The translations under genes and the position numbers were made by a program. From positions 1 to 61,959 of IMG/VR virus record IMGVR_UViG_3300050821_003702: 61,959 nucleotides of DNA; one strand, written 5' to 3'. Below, one piece after another: positions 9,793-18,000 of this stretch; within the stretch, counting starts at the first letter, position 1, and every line of letters begins with the position of its first letter. Below the pieces are notes generated by a model. That model was not told where the DNA came from. It worked only from the letters and a program-made list of their open reading frames with translations, and searched no databases. The DNA is from a virus.

Positions 9793-10028
9793 GCACTTTC
9801 AAGCAAGCCCTCCAGGACCTGATTCTGGAAACGATTGGGGAAGATCAGGTAACAAGCCAACTTATCCCTCCGGAGCAGGGAGTGGTTATCGCTGTTAACA
9901 ATGACGGGACGGTTGATGTACAAACCGGCTCTGCTACATATCAGGGGGTTGGTACACCAATCCAGCGAGTCCTCAACGAGCAGGTAGTTGTCATCACCGC
10001 TGACGGAGGAATGCGAGTTGCGATATGA
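9789..10028 (+). CDS. Small tail spike-like protein (OB-fold candidate)
   Basis: A 79-residue protein starting MSTFKQALQDLIL. Its middle (VVIAVNNDGTVDVQTG) resembles the barrel strands of phage baseplate-spike and gpV-like OB domains, where a short beta repeat follows an N-terminal helix. The start overlaps the hub-like stop and the stop overlaps the next start, so three genes are coupled. The next protein begins with an almost identical stretch (MSSFKDALQNLIL), showing a tandem duplication. It may be a spike or adaptor; this is inference from position and pattern. Confidence 0.5.
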   Translation: MSTFKQALQDLILETIGEDQVTSQLIPPEQGVVIAVNNDGTVDVQTGSATYQGVGTPIQRVLNEQVVVITADGGMRVAI

Positions 10029-11470
10029 GCAGTTTCAAGGACGCTCTACAGAATCTCATCCTCCAGCAGGCTTCCACCCTTAAGCAACCGCAGGCGAATC
10101 GGATAGGGTACGTGACCCAGGTCAATCCTGATGGGACAATCGGAGTGTTGATAGATGGCCGGGGTGTAACAGCGGCCTGCAACTACCAGGTAGTCCAGGG
10201 GCAGCAGGTCATCGTCTTCCCGGTTGGAAACGGGTTCAACGCCGCACCTACACAGCCTACTCCAACCCCCACCATTTTCGAGCCACCTCCCTACTTCACT
10301 GGGGGCAACCCTTTGAGATCAGTAATAAATTTGTTTGGGCCGCAAATTGTCAATCCCAACCTGCCTGCTCCGGCGAATCCGCAATTTATCTTCCTGCAGG
10401 ATGCTGGGAACTCAGCAGTATTTCAGTTCATAGTCGGCGGCCTTAGTGCGCAGACGTATCTGGGGAAGGTTGCTATTTCTCCGAATGGGAGATGCCTAGC
10501 AGCAGCGGCCTTTGATACTGCTGCAGGCTTCGTTAGAGCCACAAACACTTCCCCCACTACTTTCCCGAAGCAGGTTGACTGGACCTCCTGGAGTCTCCCG
10601 AAGAATTTCAACTTTTACATCAACCAAGCCAATGTGATAGACAAGACAGTTCCGTTGTATTCCATCGCAGGACTATCGCAAATACAGAACGGAATTCTGG
10701 CGCTGTCTATAATTGGAACTCCAATCGTCACGAACGCAGACGTGTTCATTGACATGGCAGTTGACAATGCCGGCAACGTCTACCTTCTGATACAAAATAC
10801 GAATATCACCCTAAGCGGTTCCGATACTGCCTTGACGTACTCTATCTACAAGAATGGGAATCTCCTTTCCACGATAAGCGTCACCCCGAATACCTATTTC
10901 AACGCGACACTGTGGAAGGTTGTTCCCCTATTGGTACTGTCTCTGAACTCAACCAGTGGGTTTGTAGATTTACTAGCTTTCTCAGGTGCTACACCGAGCA
11001 GTGCTACTCAAGACCCAGCGGGATTGACCTTCTCTCGCACGGATTCTACTCTCAGCTATTGGGCTCCTTCCGCAGGTGTTGGTATCAACCCGTTCTTCCT
11101 CTCCATAGACACTCAGCAAAATATTATCTCCTGGCAATTTACAAACTACCACACTCTGACCGGAGGAAGCCTCGGTGGTTACGTCATACTTACAGTCATA
11201 TTCGATGGGGTAAAGAATAGTGGCTACGTCATCCTAACCACAGACCCAGGTATCATCCCAAATGTTAAGTTTGCTGGTAAAATATATCCGATAGGTAATG
11301 TGAAGAAAGTAGACGCAACTCACTACACCGCTCAATTGGTAACTCCTATCACTGGGGTGTCTCCGGGGAAGACGAAACCGGACATATTCAACTTCGGATT
11401 CGTAGCCGGAGGGACAAGCAGTTTCGTTGGTGCTGGTGGCACCGTCCTAGTAGACCGCAGCTTTACCTAG
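10025..11470 (+). CDS. Tail-tip protein with spike-like N-terminus and large beta C-terminal region
   Basis: A 481-residue protein. Residues 1 to about 65 are paralogous to the whole preceding 79-residue protein (helix, then YVTQVNPDGTIGVLIDG), followed by a Pro/Thr linker (PTQPTPTPTIFEPPP) and about 390 beta-rich residues. Stretches such as LGKVAISPNGRCLAAAAF look like beta-propeller blades. This fits an anchor domain carrying a receptor-binding or tip domain. It is the last tail gene before a roughly 110-base gap, so it probably ends the tail transcription unit. Receptor binding is inference. Confidence 0.55.
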   Translation: MSSFKDALQNLILQQASTLKQPQANRIGYVTQVNPDGTIGVLIDGRGVTAACNYQVVQGQQVIVFPVGNGFNAAPTQPTPTPTIFEPPPYFTGGNPLRSVINLFGPQIVNPNLPAPANPQFIFLQDAGNSAVFQFIVGGLSAQTYLGKVAISPNGRCLAAAAFDTAAGFVRATNTSPTTFPKQVDWTSWSLPKNFNFYINQANVIDKTVPLYSIAGLSQIQNGILALSIIGTPIVTNADVFIDMAVDNAGNVYLLIQNTNITLSGSDTALTYSIYKNGNLLSTISVTPNTYFNATLWKVVPLLVLSLNSTSGFVDLLAFSGATPSSATQDPAGLTFSRTDSTLSYWAPSAGVGINPFFLSIDTQQNIISWQFTNYHTLTGGSLGGYVILTVIFDGVKNSGYVILTTDPGIIPNVKFAGKIYPIGNVKKVDATHYTAQLVTPITGVSPGKTKPDIFNFGFVAGGTSSFVGAGGTVLVDRSFT

Positions 11471-11551
11471 AATCGCCTTCCCTATAGGCTCCCCCCGAAT
11501 ACCGTTTGCCGTGTGATACAAGCCTGTAGACACACTTTTCGGGTAACTTAG

Positions 11552-11561
11552 GCGTTCTATC
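11552..11561 (+). promoter_or_regulatory. Recurrent leader motif GCGTTCTATC, copy 1
   Basis: GCGTTCTATC lies 28 bases upstream of GTG 11580 at the start of the helicase-containing unit. Identical 10-mers occur 24-28 bases upstream of starts at 14522, 23629 and 33258, and once inside a terminator loop at 26123. It could be a phage promoter element or an RNA signal; the repetition is seen directly, the role is inferred. Confidence 0.4.
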
Positions 11562-11579
11562 CTATCGGGAGGGAGAAAC

Positions 11580-11831
11580 GTGCCTAATCGCTTCGTAAGG
11601 CTGAAAAGGTATCCTCGGGCGGAGCTAGTGCAGCTCTGGAGGCTGAAACCGGGGGATAGGTTTGAAATGATACTCGATGCGACAACGAAATTCCCCTACA
11701 AGCGGGTGTATGGGGAGGTAATCAACGTAAGCCTGGGTTCCGTGCTGGTTGAGTCCGTGAAGAGGGAGCATTGGTCAAGGGAGACACTAGTGGCTAGAAT
11801 CCACCCCATGAGGTTTCCGAGGTTCAAGTGA
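11580..11831 (+). CDS. Small basic protein of unknown function with C-terminal RFPR
   Basis: An 83-residue protein from GTG 11580 behind a GGGAGGGAG ribosome site. The middle (YGEVINVSLGSVLVESVK) looks like a small beta barrel. It is basic and carries RLKRYPRAE near the N-terminus and MRFPRFK at the extreme C-terminus, one of 16 RFPR tetrapeptides in this window. Its stop overlaps the helicase start (GTGA), so the two are likely co-translated and it may be a helicase partner, but no function can be assigned. Confidence 0.6.
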   Translation: MPNRFVRLKRYPRAELVQLWRLKPGDRFEMILDATTKFPYKRVYGEVINVSLGSVLVESVKREHWSRETLVARIHPMRFPRFK

Positions 11832-13315
11832 AACTGACTGTCCGAGAGGCGAGAACGTCCTATGAAGGGACAGGGAAAGAGCGCAAGCAGCTCTACCGGA
11901 TTCTCCGTGTGTCCGACAAGTCAGCAAAGTGGCGTGCCTTGCAATTCCTCAGGAGTGTGAATTTCTTCACCAAAATCAGGGACAAGAAGGAACGTAAGGA
12001 GAAAGTAGAACAGGTTAAGGCCCAATCCCAATGGATTAAGTTCTATGACCGGCGGAGTAGGACGTTTGCTTCAGGGCTTCTCGGATACGTTCGAGAGCAC
12101 TATCCTGGCGAATTGAAAATCCGGGACCTCCGCAAGCCGCTACCAGAGTTCAAGCTCGGTTTCAAGGAGTTCGATTTCAACGACAAGGTGGAAACCCGTG
12201 AAGAACAACTTGGGGTGGTTCGTTCTGCTCTATCTGCTGGGCGTGGCATACTATTTTGCGCTACAAATTTTGGTAAGACGGAAGCAGCGTCAGCAATCGC
12301 AGCGGAGTTTAAGAGACAAACGGGAAGAGTGCCGAAAATCCTTTACCTCATTCACCAAATTTCTGTTGCACGACAGACAGCGGAACGCTTTGAGAAGCAT
12401 CTCGGGGGAAGAATTCCGACGCATATGGTTGGCGCAGGGCGCAAGAGCATTCCAAAAGAGGGCATCCTGGTGTCCATGGTTCAGACGGGGGCGAAGCTCC
12501 TCAAAAGATCGGAGTTCAAAAAATTCCTAGCCGGCTGCGACATCCTGTTCTTCGATGAGTTCCACATCAACAAGGCTCACTGGGCCACGCAGATTGCGAA
12601 GTTCTGTGGGGCGTCAATGCGCTTCGGCCTCTCCGGAACGATTGACAAGAATAGCAAGACCAAAATGCTCCACTACCAGGGGTTGACAGGCCCCATCATA
12701 GCGGAAGTCCGGAACAAGGAGCTAGTGGATGCCGGAAGGTCTGCTAGGCCGGAATTCCGGTTCATTGAGGTGGATGTTCCGGAGGCTGACACCTACATGG
12801 AATCCTACCGGATAGGGATTGTCAGGAACAAGGGGCGCAACAACGCTGTTGTGAATGAGGTCCTCCGCTATCTAGGGCGAGACAAGAAGAGTGTGCTTGT
12901 GACTGTCCTTCGAATAAAGCATGGTCTGAAGCTACTTGCTAAGCTTGAGAGGTGCGTAGACCTCCGGATGGAATTCATTTCTGGCAAGACACCACTCCCT
13001 CTCAGGGACAAGGCGATCAACGACTTCAAGCGGGGCCGCGTTTCTATTCTAATAGTTAGCTCCATCTTCAACGTGGGGATGGATATTCCTGAAATAGATG
13101 CCTGGATAAATGCTGCTGGTGGGAAGGGTTGGGAGCTGGTTCTTCAGAGGCTGGGGCGTGCTTTGAGGAGGAAGGAAGGAGAGAACAAAGTCTACGTGAG
13201 TGACTTCATTGACAGGGGAAATACCTACCTGTTCAGGCACTCACTGAAGCGGTTGAAGTACTACCAGAAAGAGCAGATTGGCGATATCAAAATCATTACG
13301 AGAGAGGGAAAATGA
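11828..13315 (+). CDS. Superfamily 2 DNA helicase, UvsW-like
   Basis: A 495-residue protein with SF2 helicase motifs in order: motif I as ATNFGKTEAA (a variant Walker A with intact GKT), motif II as DEFH (FFDEFHINKAHW), motif III as GLSGT, and motif VI as QRLGRALRR. An N-terminal domain of about 130 residues precedes the motor, as in T4 UvsW, which unwinds D-loops and stalled forks and moves phage replication from origin-dependent to recombination-dependent initiation. UvsX, gp46/47 and gp32 homologues elsewhere in the window support that role. The start is GTG 11828, overlapping the upstream stop. Confidence 0.85.
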   Translation: MKLTVREARTSYEGTGKERKQLYRILRVSDKSAKWRALQFLRSVNFFTKIRDKKERKEKVEQVKAQSQWIKFYDRRSRTFASGLLGYVREHYPGELKIRDLRKPLPEFKLGFKEFDFNDKVETREEQLGVVRSALSAGRGILFCATNFGKTEAASAIAAEFKRQTGRVPKILYLIHQISVARQTAERFEKHLGGRIPTHMVGAGRKSIPKEGILVSMVQTGAKLLKRSEFKKFLAGCDILFFDEFHINKAHWATQIAKFCGASMRFGLSGTIDKNSKTKMLHYQGLTGPIIAEVRNKELVDAGRSARPEFRFIEVDVPEADTYMESYRIGIVRNKGRNNAVVNEVLRYLGRDKKSVLVTVLRIKHGLKLLAKLERCVDLRMEFISGKTPLPLRDKAINDFKRGRVSILIVSSIFNVGMDIPEIDAWINAAGGKGWELVLQRLGRALRRKEGENKVYVSDFIDRGNTYLFRHSLKRLKYYQKEQIGDIKIITREGK

Positions 13316-13638
13316 CTATTACGATTTACGAGCTGCAAAGCCTTGTGTCCCGCTGTATTGACGAAGCGGAAAAGGCTGAATTCATAATCGAGTTGACCAT
13401 CCCTTCAGCAGACCCTGCCGTTGAGAAGAAGGTCAAGGTCCTGCTCAACAAGGAGGAGCTGGTCAAGCATATCAGCAGGACCATCGTTGGGGAGCTGTTC
13501 GAGCTTGAAATCATACGCAGGCTTGCTCCAGTCTTCAGAGAGGTCAAGAGGCTCTGCAACGACTTTGAACTTCTCGATATCAAGGAGCAGGAGCGTATCA
13601 ACATTCAGGGACTTAGGATTGCTCCCGAGGGGGATTAG
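13312..13638 (+). CDS. Small helical protein of unknown function
   Basis: A 108-residue acidic protein whose ATG overlaps the helicase stop (ATGA). The sequence is mostly amphipathic helix (ELVKHISRTIVGELFELEIIRRLAPVF) with no membrane segment or metal site. Coupling to the UvsW-like helicase suggests an accessory replication role, but that is inference. It is followed by a 221-base gap. Confidence 0.55.
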   Translation: MTITIYELQSLVSRCIDEAEKAEFIIELTIPSADPAVEKKVKVLLNKEELVKHISRTIVGELFELEIIRRLAPVFREVKRLCNDFELLDIKEQERINIQGLRIAPEGD

Positions 13639-13859
13639 CTACCCCCCTGCCTATCCCTACGTCTCGCGCGGGATCACCGAATATTGGCAAGTACCACCGA
13701 AGTTTAGCTGTAACCAGGAGAATGCCCCATATTACTGAATACGCTCGCTTACGCTCGGTATTCACGCACTTCGTGCGGGTAACATAGAAAGTACAAGAAA
13801 TAGCAGAGACTGCTGAAGTAGCCAGCTACTGCTGGTATTCGCAGAGGAGGGATGCAGGG
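13639..13859. other. Intergenic region with three hairpins
   Basis: No credible gene lies in these 221 bases. Three inverted repeats are visible: GAATAC (13737-13742) with GTATTC (13758-13763) around a loop containing CGCTCG twice; CGCAC-TTC-GTGCG (13765-13777); and AGTAGC-CA-GCTACT (13817-13830). None is followed by a T-run, so a simple intrinsic terminator is unlikely. The region separates the UvsW-like unit from the replisome genes and probably carries regulatory RNA structure or a promoter. Confidence 0.45.
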
Positions 13860-14510
13860 GTGCCAAGGCGCAAAAAAGTCAGAAGGTTTCCAAGATACCT
13901 GTTCAACAGCCGGGACAAGCTGGCAGAGAAGATCATCCGGCTGACGTTCAACAGCATGGCGAAGGAGCGGAACATCGACAGACGAATCCACAACATCGAT
14001 GTTTACAAAACCAACCGGGGCAAGAATGCCAAACTGACGTTCCTGCTACTGGGGCAGAAACTCAACAAGGCGGGCATAGACCCAGCGCTGTTCATCAAGG
14101 TCTGCGGGAAGTATGGGGCATTCAAGCACGCACGGTACATGCCGCATCCCAATTTCTTTCTTGGTGACAAGGCGTGGGAAGTCTTCCAGTGGCGGGTGAA
14201 GAGCGAGCAGAAGAAATACCCAAAGCGGGAGGACCTGCTGAAGTCGCAAGGGATGAAGCGCGACCAGGACATCCTCGAAGCGGTTGAGGACTCAACGAAA
14301 GTCTTCAGTTCGGCAGCAAAAGGAGGCCACCATCCAGATGTTGTGATGGCAGCAATCAAGCCAGAACTCAACAATTGGTTCGTGGCTGCCTACCTGCTAC
14401 ACCGGAAGGGGTGGTCATCTGTCCGCGAGTGTATGACGTATTTCAGAAAGAACAAACTCCTCAAAGTGGAGGCGGGAGAAATTCTCAGACATTCGGGCGT
14501 TCTATCCTAG
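13860..14510 (+). CDS. Protein upstream of replicative helicase; possible helicase loader
   Basis: A 216-residue basic protein from GTG 13860 (GAGGAGG ribosome site upstream). It begins with a Lys/Arg cluster and RFPR at residues 9-12, then is mostly helical. No Walker motif is present, so it is not a DnaC-type ATPase. Its stop lies 11 bases before the DnaB-like gene, and phage loaders often sit there, so a loader or origin-binding role is plausible but unproven. The motif GCGTTCTATC lies in its last codons, in the leader of the next gene. Confidence 0.5.
   Translation: MPRRKKVRRFPRYLFNSRDKLAEKIIRLTFNSMAKERNIDRRIHNIDVYKTNRGKNAKLTFLLLGQKLNKAGIDPALFIKVCGKYGAFKHARYMPHPNFFLGDKAWEVFQWRVKSEQKKYPKREDLLKSQGMKRDQDILEAVEDSTKVFSSAAKGGHHPDVVMAAIKPELNNWFVAAYLLHRKGWSSVRECMTYFRKNKLLKVEAGEILRHSGVLS
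14498..14507 (+). promoter_or_regulatory. Recurrent leader motif GCGTTCTATC, copy 2
   Basis: This copy is inside the end of the upstream gene, 24 bases before GTG 14522 of the DnaB-like helicase. Because it is read in different frames at different sites, conservation is at the nucleic acid level. Confidence 0.4.
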
Positions 14511-14521
14511 CGGAGACAAGA

Positions 14522-15850
14522 GTGTCAGAATACCAATGGGGCGAGGAATTCCAGAAAAAGTTGCTGGCGTGGTATCTCCGGGAACCAAAAGCAGCATACC
14601 AGGTAGTTGAGCCGTCATATTTTTCGAGTCCAGTGCTGGTGGACATCTGCCGGCTGGCGAAGGAAGTTCTCAGGGGCCAGATTCAGAACGGCATCGAGCT
14701 GTCGCGGCCTTCGATGTCAGCACTGGTGAAGGACTATCTCGGAAAACGCCGCAGGGATGTATGGCCGCTGTATCGTAGGGCAGTCAAGGAGCTGTTCCAT
14801 GAAAACCTCGATGACCGATATGTGCTCCGCAACAAAGCTATGGCTTTCGCCATGGACCAGAAGTATCGCAAGGCTCTGCTCGACTCCGAGCAGGACCTTA
14901 ATTCAGGGAAGTTCGAGCGGATACATCGGAGGTTTGAGCAACTCAAGAGCATCGGCGGTGGCGACCGTAACCTTGGCATTAACTATTGGGACAACATCAG
15001 TAAGCACCGCTGGGACGATGACCGCCGTGGAATCGTTGGGACCCATTTCCTCCCGAAGCTCGACAGAGCCATGGGTGGTGGGGTAGGAGCTGGAGAACTG
15101 GCTGTCATTCTGGCCGGCACGAAGGTTGGCAAGTCAACGCTACTAGCGAGGAACGCAGCCGGGGCAGTGTGGTTGGGGAAAAACGTGGCGATTGCGACAG
15201 GCGAATTGTCGAAGGAGAAATACAGGAAGCGTATTGACTCCATGGTGACCGGGATAGATGCGACCAAGCTGATGTTCGATAAAAAGCTTCGCAAGCTTGC
15301 CAAGAAGCGTCTTGGGAAGGCTCATAGGCAGATGAAAGGGAATCTCCACATCCAGCAGTGGCCTAGCGGGCAGGCAACGTCCGATGATATCGCCACGTGG
15401 CTAGATGGTGTGGAGCAAGAGTATGGCTACAAGACTGACGTGCTGTTTGTGGATTACATCCGCGTCTTCAAGCCAACCGTGAACTTCACGGAGCGGAGGG
15501 AGCGAATCGGTCAGACCACGCTGGACCTCCGGGCTTTGGCGACAGAACGAGACATCCCAGTCTGGACAGCGACGCAGACGAATCGCGGAGGATTGAATAA
15601 GAACAGACTGGGGCCGGAGGACATTGCAGAGGACGTATCGCAGCTATTCACCCTAGACTTCCTGATTGCTCTCTGCCAATCGAAAGAGGAGGCAGAGAAG
15701 ACTCCGGAAGAGGCGAGAATCTATCTGATGTACGCCAGAGACGCAGCGACCGGAACACAGGTGGATGTAACCCTGAACCGTTCGAAGTTTATTGTCAGTC
15801 AGAAAGAGCAACAGTCTGATGCTAAGTGGAGAAAGCAAAAGCATGGATGA
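14522..15850 (+). CDS. DnaB-like replicative DNA helicase
   Basis: A 442-residue RecA-fold helicase. Walker A is GTKVGKST, Walker B lies in VLFVDYIRV, and a later strand (VWTATQTNRGG) matches the DnaB motif with Gln and Arg-finger-like residues. The N-terminal about 130 residues match the helical collar domain. GTG 14522 is chosen because it follows GGAGACAAGA just after the upstream stop; earlier in-frame codons overlap the preceding gene. DnaB-type rings unwind the fork and recruit primase. The primase gene overlaps its end by 8 bases, as expected of a helicase-primase pair. Confidence 0.88.
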   Translation: MSEYQWGEEFQKKLLAWYLREPKAAYQVVEPSYFSSPVLVDICRLAKEVLRGQIQNGIELSRPSMSALVKDYLGKRRRDVWPLYRRAVKELFHENLDDRYVLRNKAMAFAMDQKYRKALLDSEQDLNSGKFERIHRRFEQLKSIGGGDRNLGINYWDNISKHRWDDDRRGIVGTHFLPKLDRAMGGGVGAGELAVILAGTKVGKSTLLARNAAGAVWLGKNVAIATGELSKEKYRKRIDSMVTGIDATKLMFDKKLRKLAKKRLGKAHRQMKGNLHIQQWPSGQATSDDIATWLDGVEQEYGYKTDVLFVDYIRVFKPTVNFTERRERIGQTTLDLRALATERDIPVWTATQTNRGGLNKNRLGPEDIAEDVSQLFTLDFLIALCQSKEEAEKTPEEARIYLMYARDAATGTQVDVTLNRSKFIVSQKEQQSDAKWRKQKHG

Positions 15851-16778
15851 GCTGCGCGGATATTTTACAGGAGTGAGAGAGACCGCAGAAGGCTTTGCAG
15901 CGAATTGCCCTGCATGCGACGACACTGGCCGTAGGTTCTCCTTCAACGAGGAGAAGCGGGTAGGTTGTTGTCACCACGCCCATTGCATCTGGTACTCCGG
16001 ACAGGGCGGTGTAACAGAAAATAGGCTTGCAGCGTTCTTCTCGAAAAAGGGGATTGAGTACAGCGTCCCAGAGACAGTCAAGCCGGCAATCGTGAAGGAT
16101 GTCAGACTTCCCGATGAGTACAAACCGATTGCGGACATCCCCAAACCCCTACGGACTGACCTGTTCATGTATCTGTCGCAGAGAGGGCTTCCGAAACCGA
16201 TTGTCAAGGCAGCGCACGTTGGCTATTGTACTGAGGGGAAGTTCTGGGGCTACCTCATCTTTCCAGTTCTCGATGATGAGGGGCACGTACAGTACTGGCA
16301 GGCGCGGAGGTATAAGCAGCGGGAGCCAAAGTTCAGGAATCCCACGTACAGCAAGAAGACAGAACTGGTGTACCGGCTCAATCCGCTTGCAATCCGTCCG
16401 AAGAGAATCATCATCATAGAATCCATTATCAACAACCTCACCCTATCCTCCCTGTCAAACCGAAAGGACCTCCCGATTGCTGTGTTTGGGAAAACTCTCT
16501 CAGAGCGGCAGAGGGATTACATTCTTCAGTTTGAGAAGTGGCTGGCAGAGGTTGTAATCGTACTCGATGGCCCACAGGAAAAAGACAACACGAAAGCAGC
16601 AGCCGTCAAAATGGCGACCTCATTATTTGGGACTGTCCCCGCTGTAAAGATTGTGAAAACTCCAGAGGCTCAGGACGTGAATTCCCTGGGCCGGGAAAAA
16701 TCCTGGAAATTGATTGACAATGCGATAGCGTTCCGGAAGAATCAGAACGAGGGGGAATTCCTGTATGGCGAATGGTAA
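15843..16778 (+). CDS. DnaG-like DNA primase
   Basis: A 311-residue protein with an N-terminal zinc site (CPACDDTG, later CCHHAHC) and a C-terminal TOPRIM fold: IIIIESIIN supplies the catalytic Glu and VIVLDGPQEKD the acidic metal site. It would make RNA primers for lagging-strand synthesis. ATG 15843 overlaps the DnaB-like stop and begins MDELRGYFTG, giving a typical compact phage primase. It is shorter than bacterial DnaG because it lacks the C-terminal helicase-interaction domain. A cysteine-rich site followed by TOPRIM is hard to explain otherwise. Confidence 0.85.
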   Translation: MDELRGYFTGVRETAEGFAANCPACDDTGRRFSFNEEKRVGCCHHAHCIWYSGQGGVTENRLAAFFSKKGIEYSVPETVKPAIVKDVRLPDEYKPIADIPKPLRTDLFMYLSQRGLPKPIVKAAHVGYCTEGKFWGYLIFPVLDDEGHVQYWQARRYKQREPKFRNPTYSKKTELVYRLNPLAIRPKRIIIIESIINNLTLSSLSNRKDLPIAVFGKTLSERQRDYILQFEKWLAEVVIVLDGPQEKDNTKAAAVKMATSLFGTVPAVKIVKTPEAQDVNSLGREKSWKLIDNAIAFRKNQNEGEFLYGEW

Positions 16779-17088
16779 GAAAGTTCTCGTTCCCAATGAG
16801 GAGCGGATAAAGCAATTGGCTTTGGTCATCGAGGACCGTGCCCAGATTGGTCACGGATTCGTTGAGCTGCGGACTAAGCCGCACCTGCCGAGGATTGTAC
16901 ATGAGGAGTTCGGCGGTGGGTACCAAGAGTTTGGGAAGGGCCGGAAATGCAGGGGGAGGGTCCGGCTTTACGGGGCAAAGGCTATGAATTTCTTGGCCCT
17001 CGTTTTGCCCTATTTCGTAACCCCTCGAAAAGCGGAAGCGGAAGCTATCCTCAAAACCTGGCATAAATGCAATGATTCCGGGGGGTAA
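16765..17088 (+). CDS. Small protein, possibly a LAGLIDADG-derived fragment
   Basis: A 107-residue protein starting 14 bases before the primase stop. Its second half (YGAKAMNFLALVLPYFVTPRK) resembles, from memory, the C-terminal pattern of small phage LAGLIDADG-type proteins in which a hydrophobic helix with PYL is followed by KR-x-QAE. The usual N-terminal catalytic LAGLIDADG helix is not obvious, so it may be a non-catalytic derivative or unrelated. A real coding region is likely from its coupled position; the family is uncertain. Confidence 0.45.
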   Translation: MANGKKVLVPNEERIKQLALVIEDRAQIGHGFVELRTKPHLPRIVHEEFGGGYQEFGKGRKCRGRVRLYGAKAMNFLALVLPYFVTPRKAEAEAILKTWHKCNDSGG

Positions 17089-17494
17089 CTCCCTGTATTT
17101 TCCGCTTGACTTCCCCCTCCTGAAAGAGGAAGATATTCCCGTACGCTGAAGGTTAGCCTTTAGCATCGTTCTTTGAAAAAATAGGGCTTCGGGAGAAGCA
17201 GCGAGTAGAAAAGGACCTCCGGTAGACGCTACCGGAAAGCTAGGGCACGACCTTCCTACCCCACTGCGTAGTCTCAACGAGACGCATAGCGGTAGCCGTA
17301 GAATCTCCGGATTCGAATAGGCGAAGGGTTAGACGGAAGGCGGAAACGAACAGGCCGCTGGAATCGGAAAGAACCGACAGGCAGGAGTCCAAAGCTAAGT
17401 CCCAACGAAAGTATCCCTCCCCGAAGTCCTCATAGCAGAGTAGCGGAGTCAGGGAATTCTCTCCGGGCGAAATCATCGCCCAAGGAGAAAAACC
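17089..17494. other. Non-coding region with several stable hairpins
   Basis: About 400 bases without a credible gene. Clear inverted repeats include GCTTC-GGGA-GAAGC near 17186, the perfect CCGGTAG-ACG-CTACCGG (17219-17235), and GCGTAGTCTCAACGAGACGC near 17260. A CTTTGAAAAAATAGGG stretch near 17171 and ATTCGAATAGG near 17312 are also visible; the latter recurs before two genes near 37.8 and 38.07 kb. The density of hairpins suggests a structured leader RNA or small RNA. I could not fold it into a tRNA. Confidence 0.45.
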
Positions 17495-17650
17495 ATGGCG
17501 AACACGAAAAAGCACAAGGTACTTCCGAGAGAAAACCGAAACGTGGGCAGGGTGATTCGAGGGCTCATTAAGGTTTCGAGGGCGGGACATTATAACCTCC
17601 CTCCGAAACGAATCATCAAAATCGTTTCGAGCCTTCTCAAGGCAGCGTAA
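17495..17650 (+). CDS. Small basic protein of unknown function (51 aa)
   Basis: ATG 17495 follows AAGGAG with a 7-base gap and gives a 51-residue, strongly basic protein (KVLPRENRNVGRVIRGLIKV). It could bind nucleic acid, but no fold is recognisable. It is immediately followed by a perfect GC hairpin. Confidence 0.6.
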   Translation: MANTKKHKVLPRENRNVGRVIRGLIKVSRAGHYNLPPKRIIKIVSSLLKAA

Positions 17651-17654
17651 CCTT

Positions 17655-17671
17655 CCGGGGGTTTCCCCCGG
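17655..17671 (+). terminator. GC-rich hairpin, weak terminator candidate
   Basis: CCGGGGG-TTT-CCCCCGG is a perfect 7-bp stem 5 bases after the 51-residue gene. No T-run follows, so it may act as an RNA stability or processing element rather than an intrinsic terminator. Confidence 0.35.
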
Positions 17672-17793
17672 AGAGGATTCCAGACTCCACCGCTTCAGAA
17701 TAGTCCTTCTATAAGGTCCCACGTTTTCAGGTGACGACTCAAGAAAACTAGCGTAGAGCTTCCGCTCGCATAGCGAACGGGGCACCATAGAGG

Positions 17794-18000
17794 ATGAGGC
17801 AGACGCGGGTTGCGAACTACAAAGCTAAATTCCGGAATTGCGAAGGTGCTACCCTACAGCCTGGTGAGATAGAGCAGGGGGCAAGTTCGCAGGGTGAAGC
17901 ATCCTCTCTCGCAGAGCTTCGTGCTCGTATAGAGGAAGGAGACTTCAGGCAGATTCTCGACTGCTGCCAAAACCCAACAGCAAGAATCGTTGCCGAATGA
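17794..18000 (+). CDS. Small hypothetical protein (68 aa)
   Basis: A 68-residue reading frame from ATG 17794. The C-terminal half (SLAELRARIEEGDFRQILD) is a plausible helical segment and composition is protein-like. The AGAGG upstream sits too close to the ATG to be a good ribosome site, and the gene stands alone between non-coding stretches, so I hold it with moderate doubt. No function can be suggested. Confidence 0.4.
   Translation: MRQTRVANYKAKFRNCEGATLQPGEIEQGASSQGEASSLAELRARIEEGDFRQILDCCQNPTARIVAE

Noticed and set aside
1-11470. Contractile tail sheath and baseplate wedge genes
   Set aside because: No protein of suitable size and pattern lies next to the tube gene or after the spike-like genes in the window.
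17219-17330. tRNA gene near GGATTCGAATAG
   Set aside because: The T-loop-like sequence is not flanked by a 5-bp stem, and no acceptor or anticodon arms could be folded.
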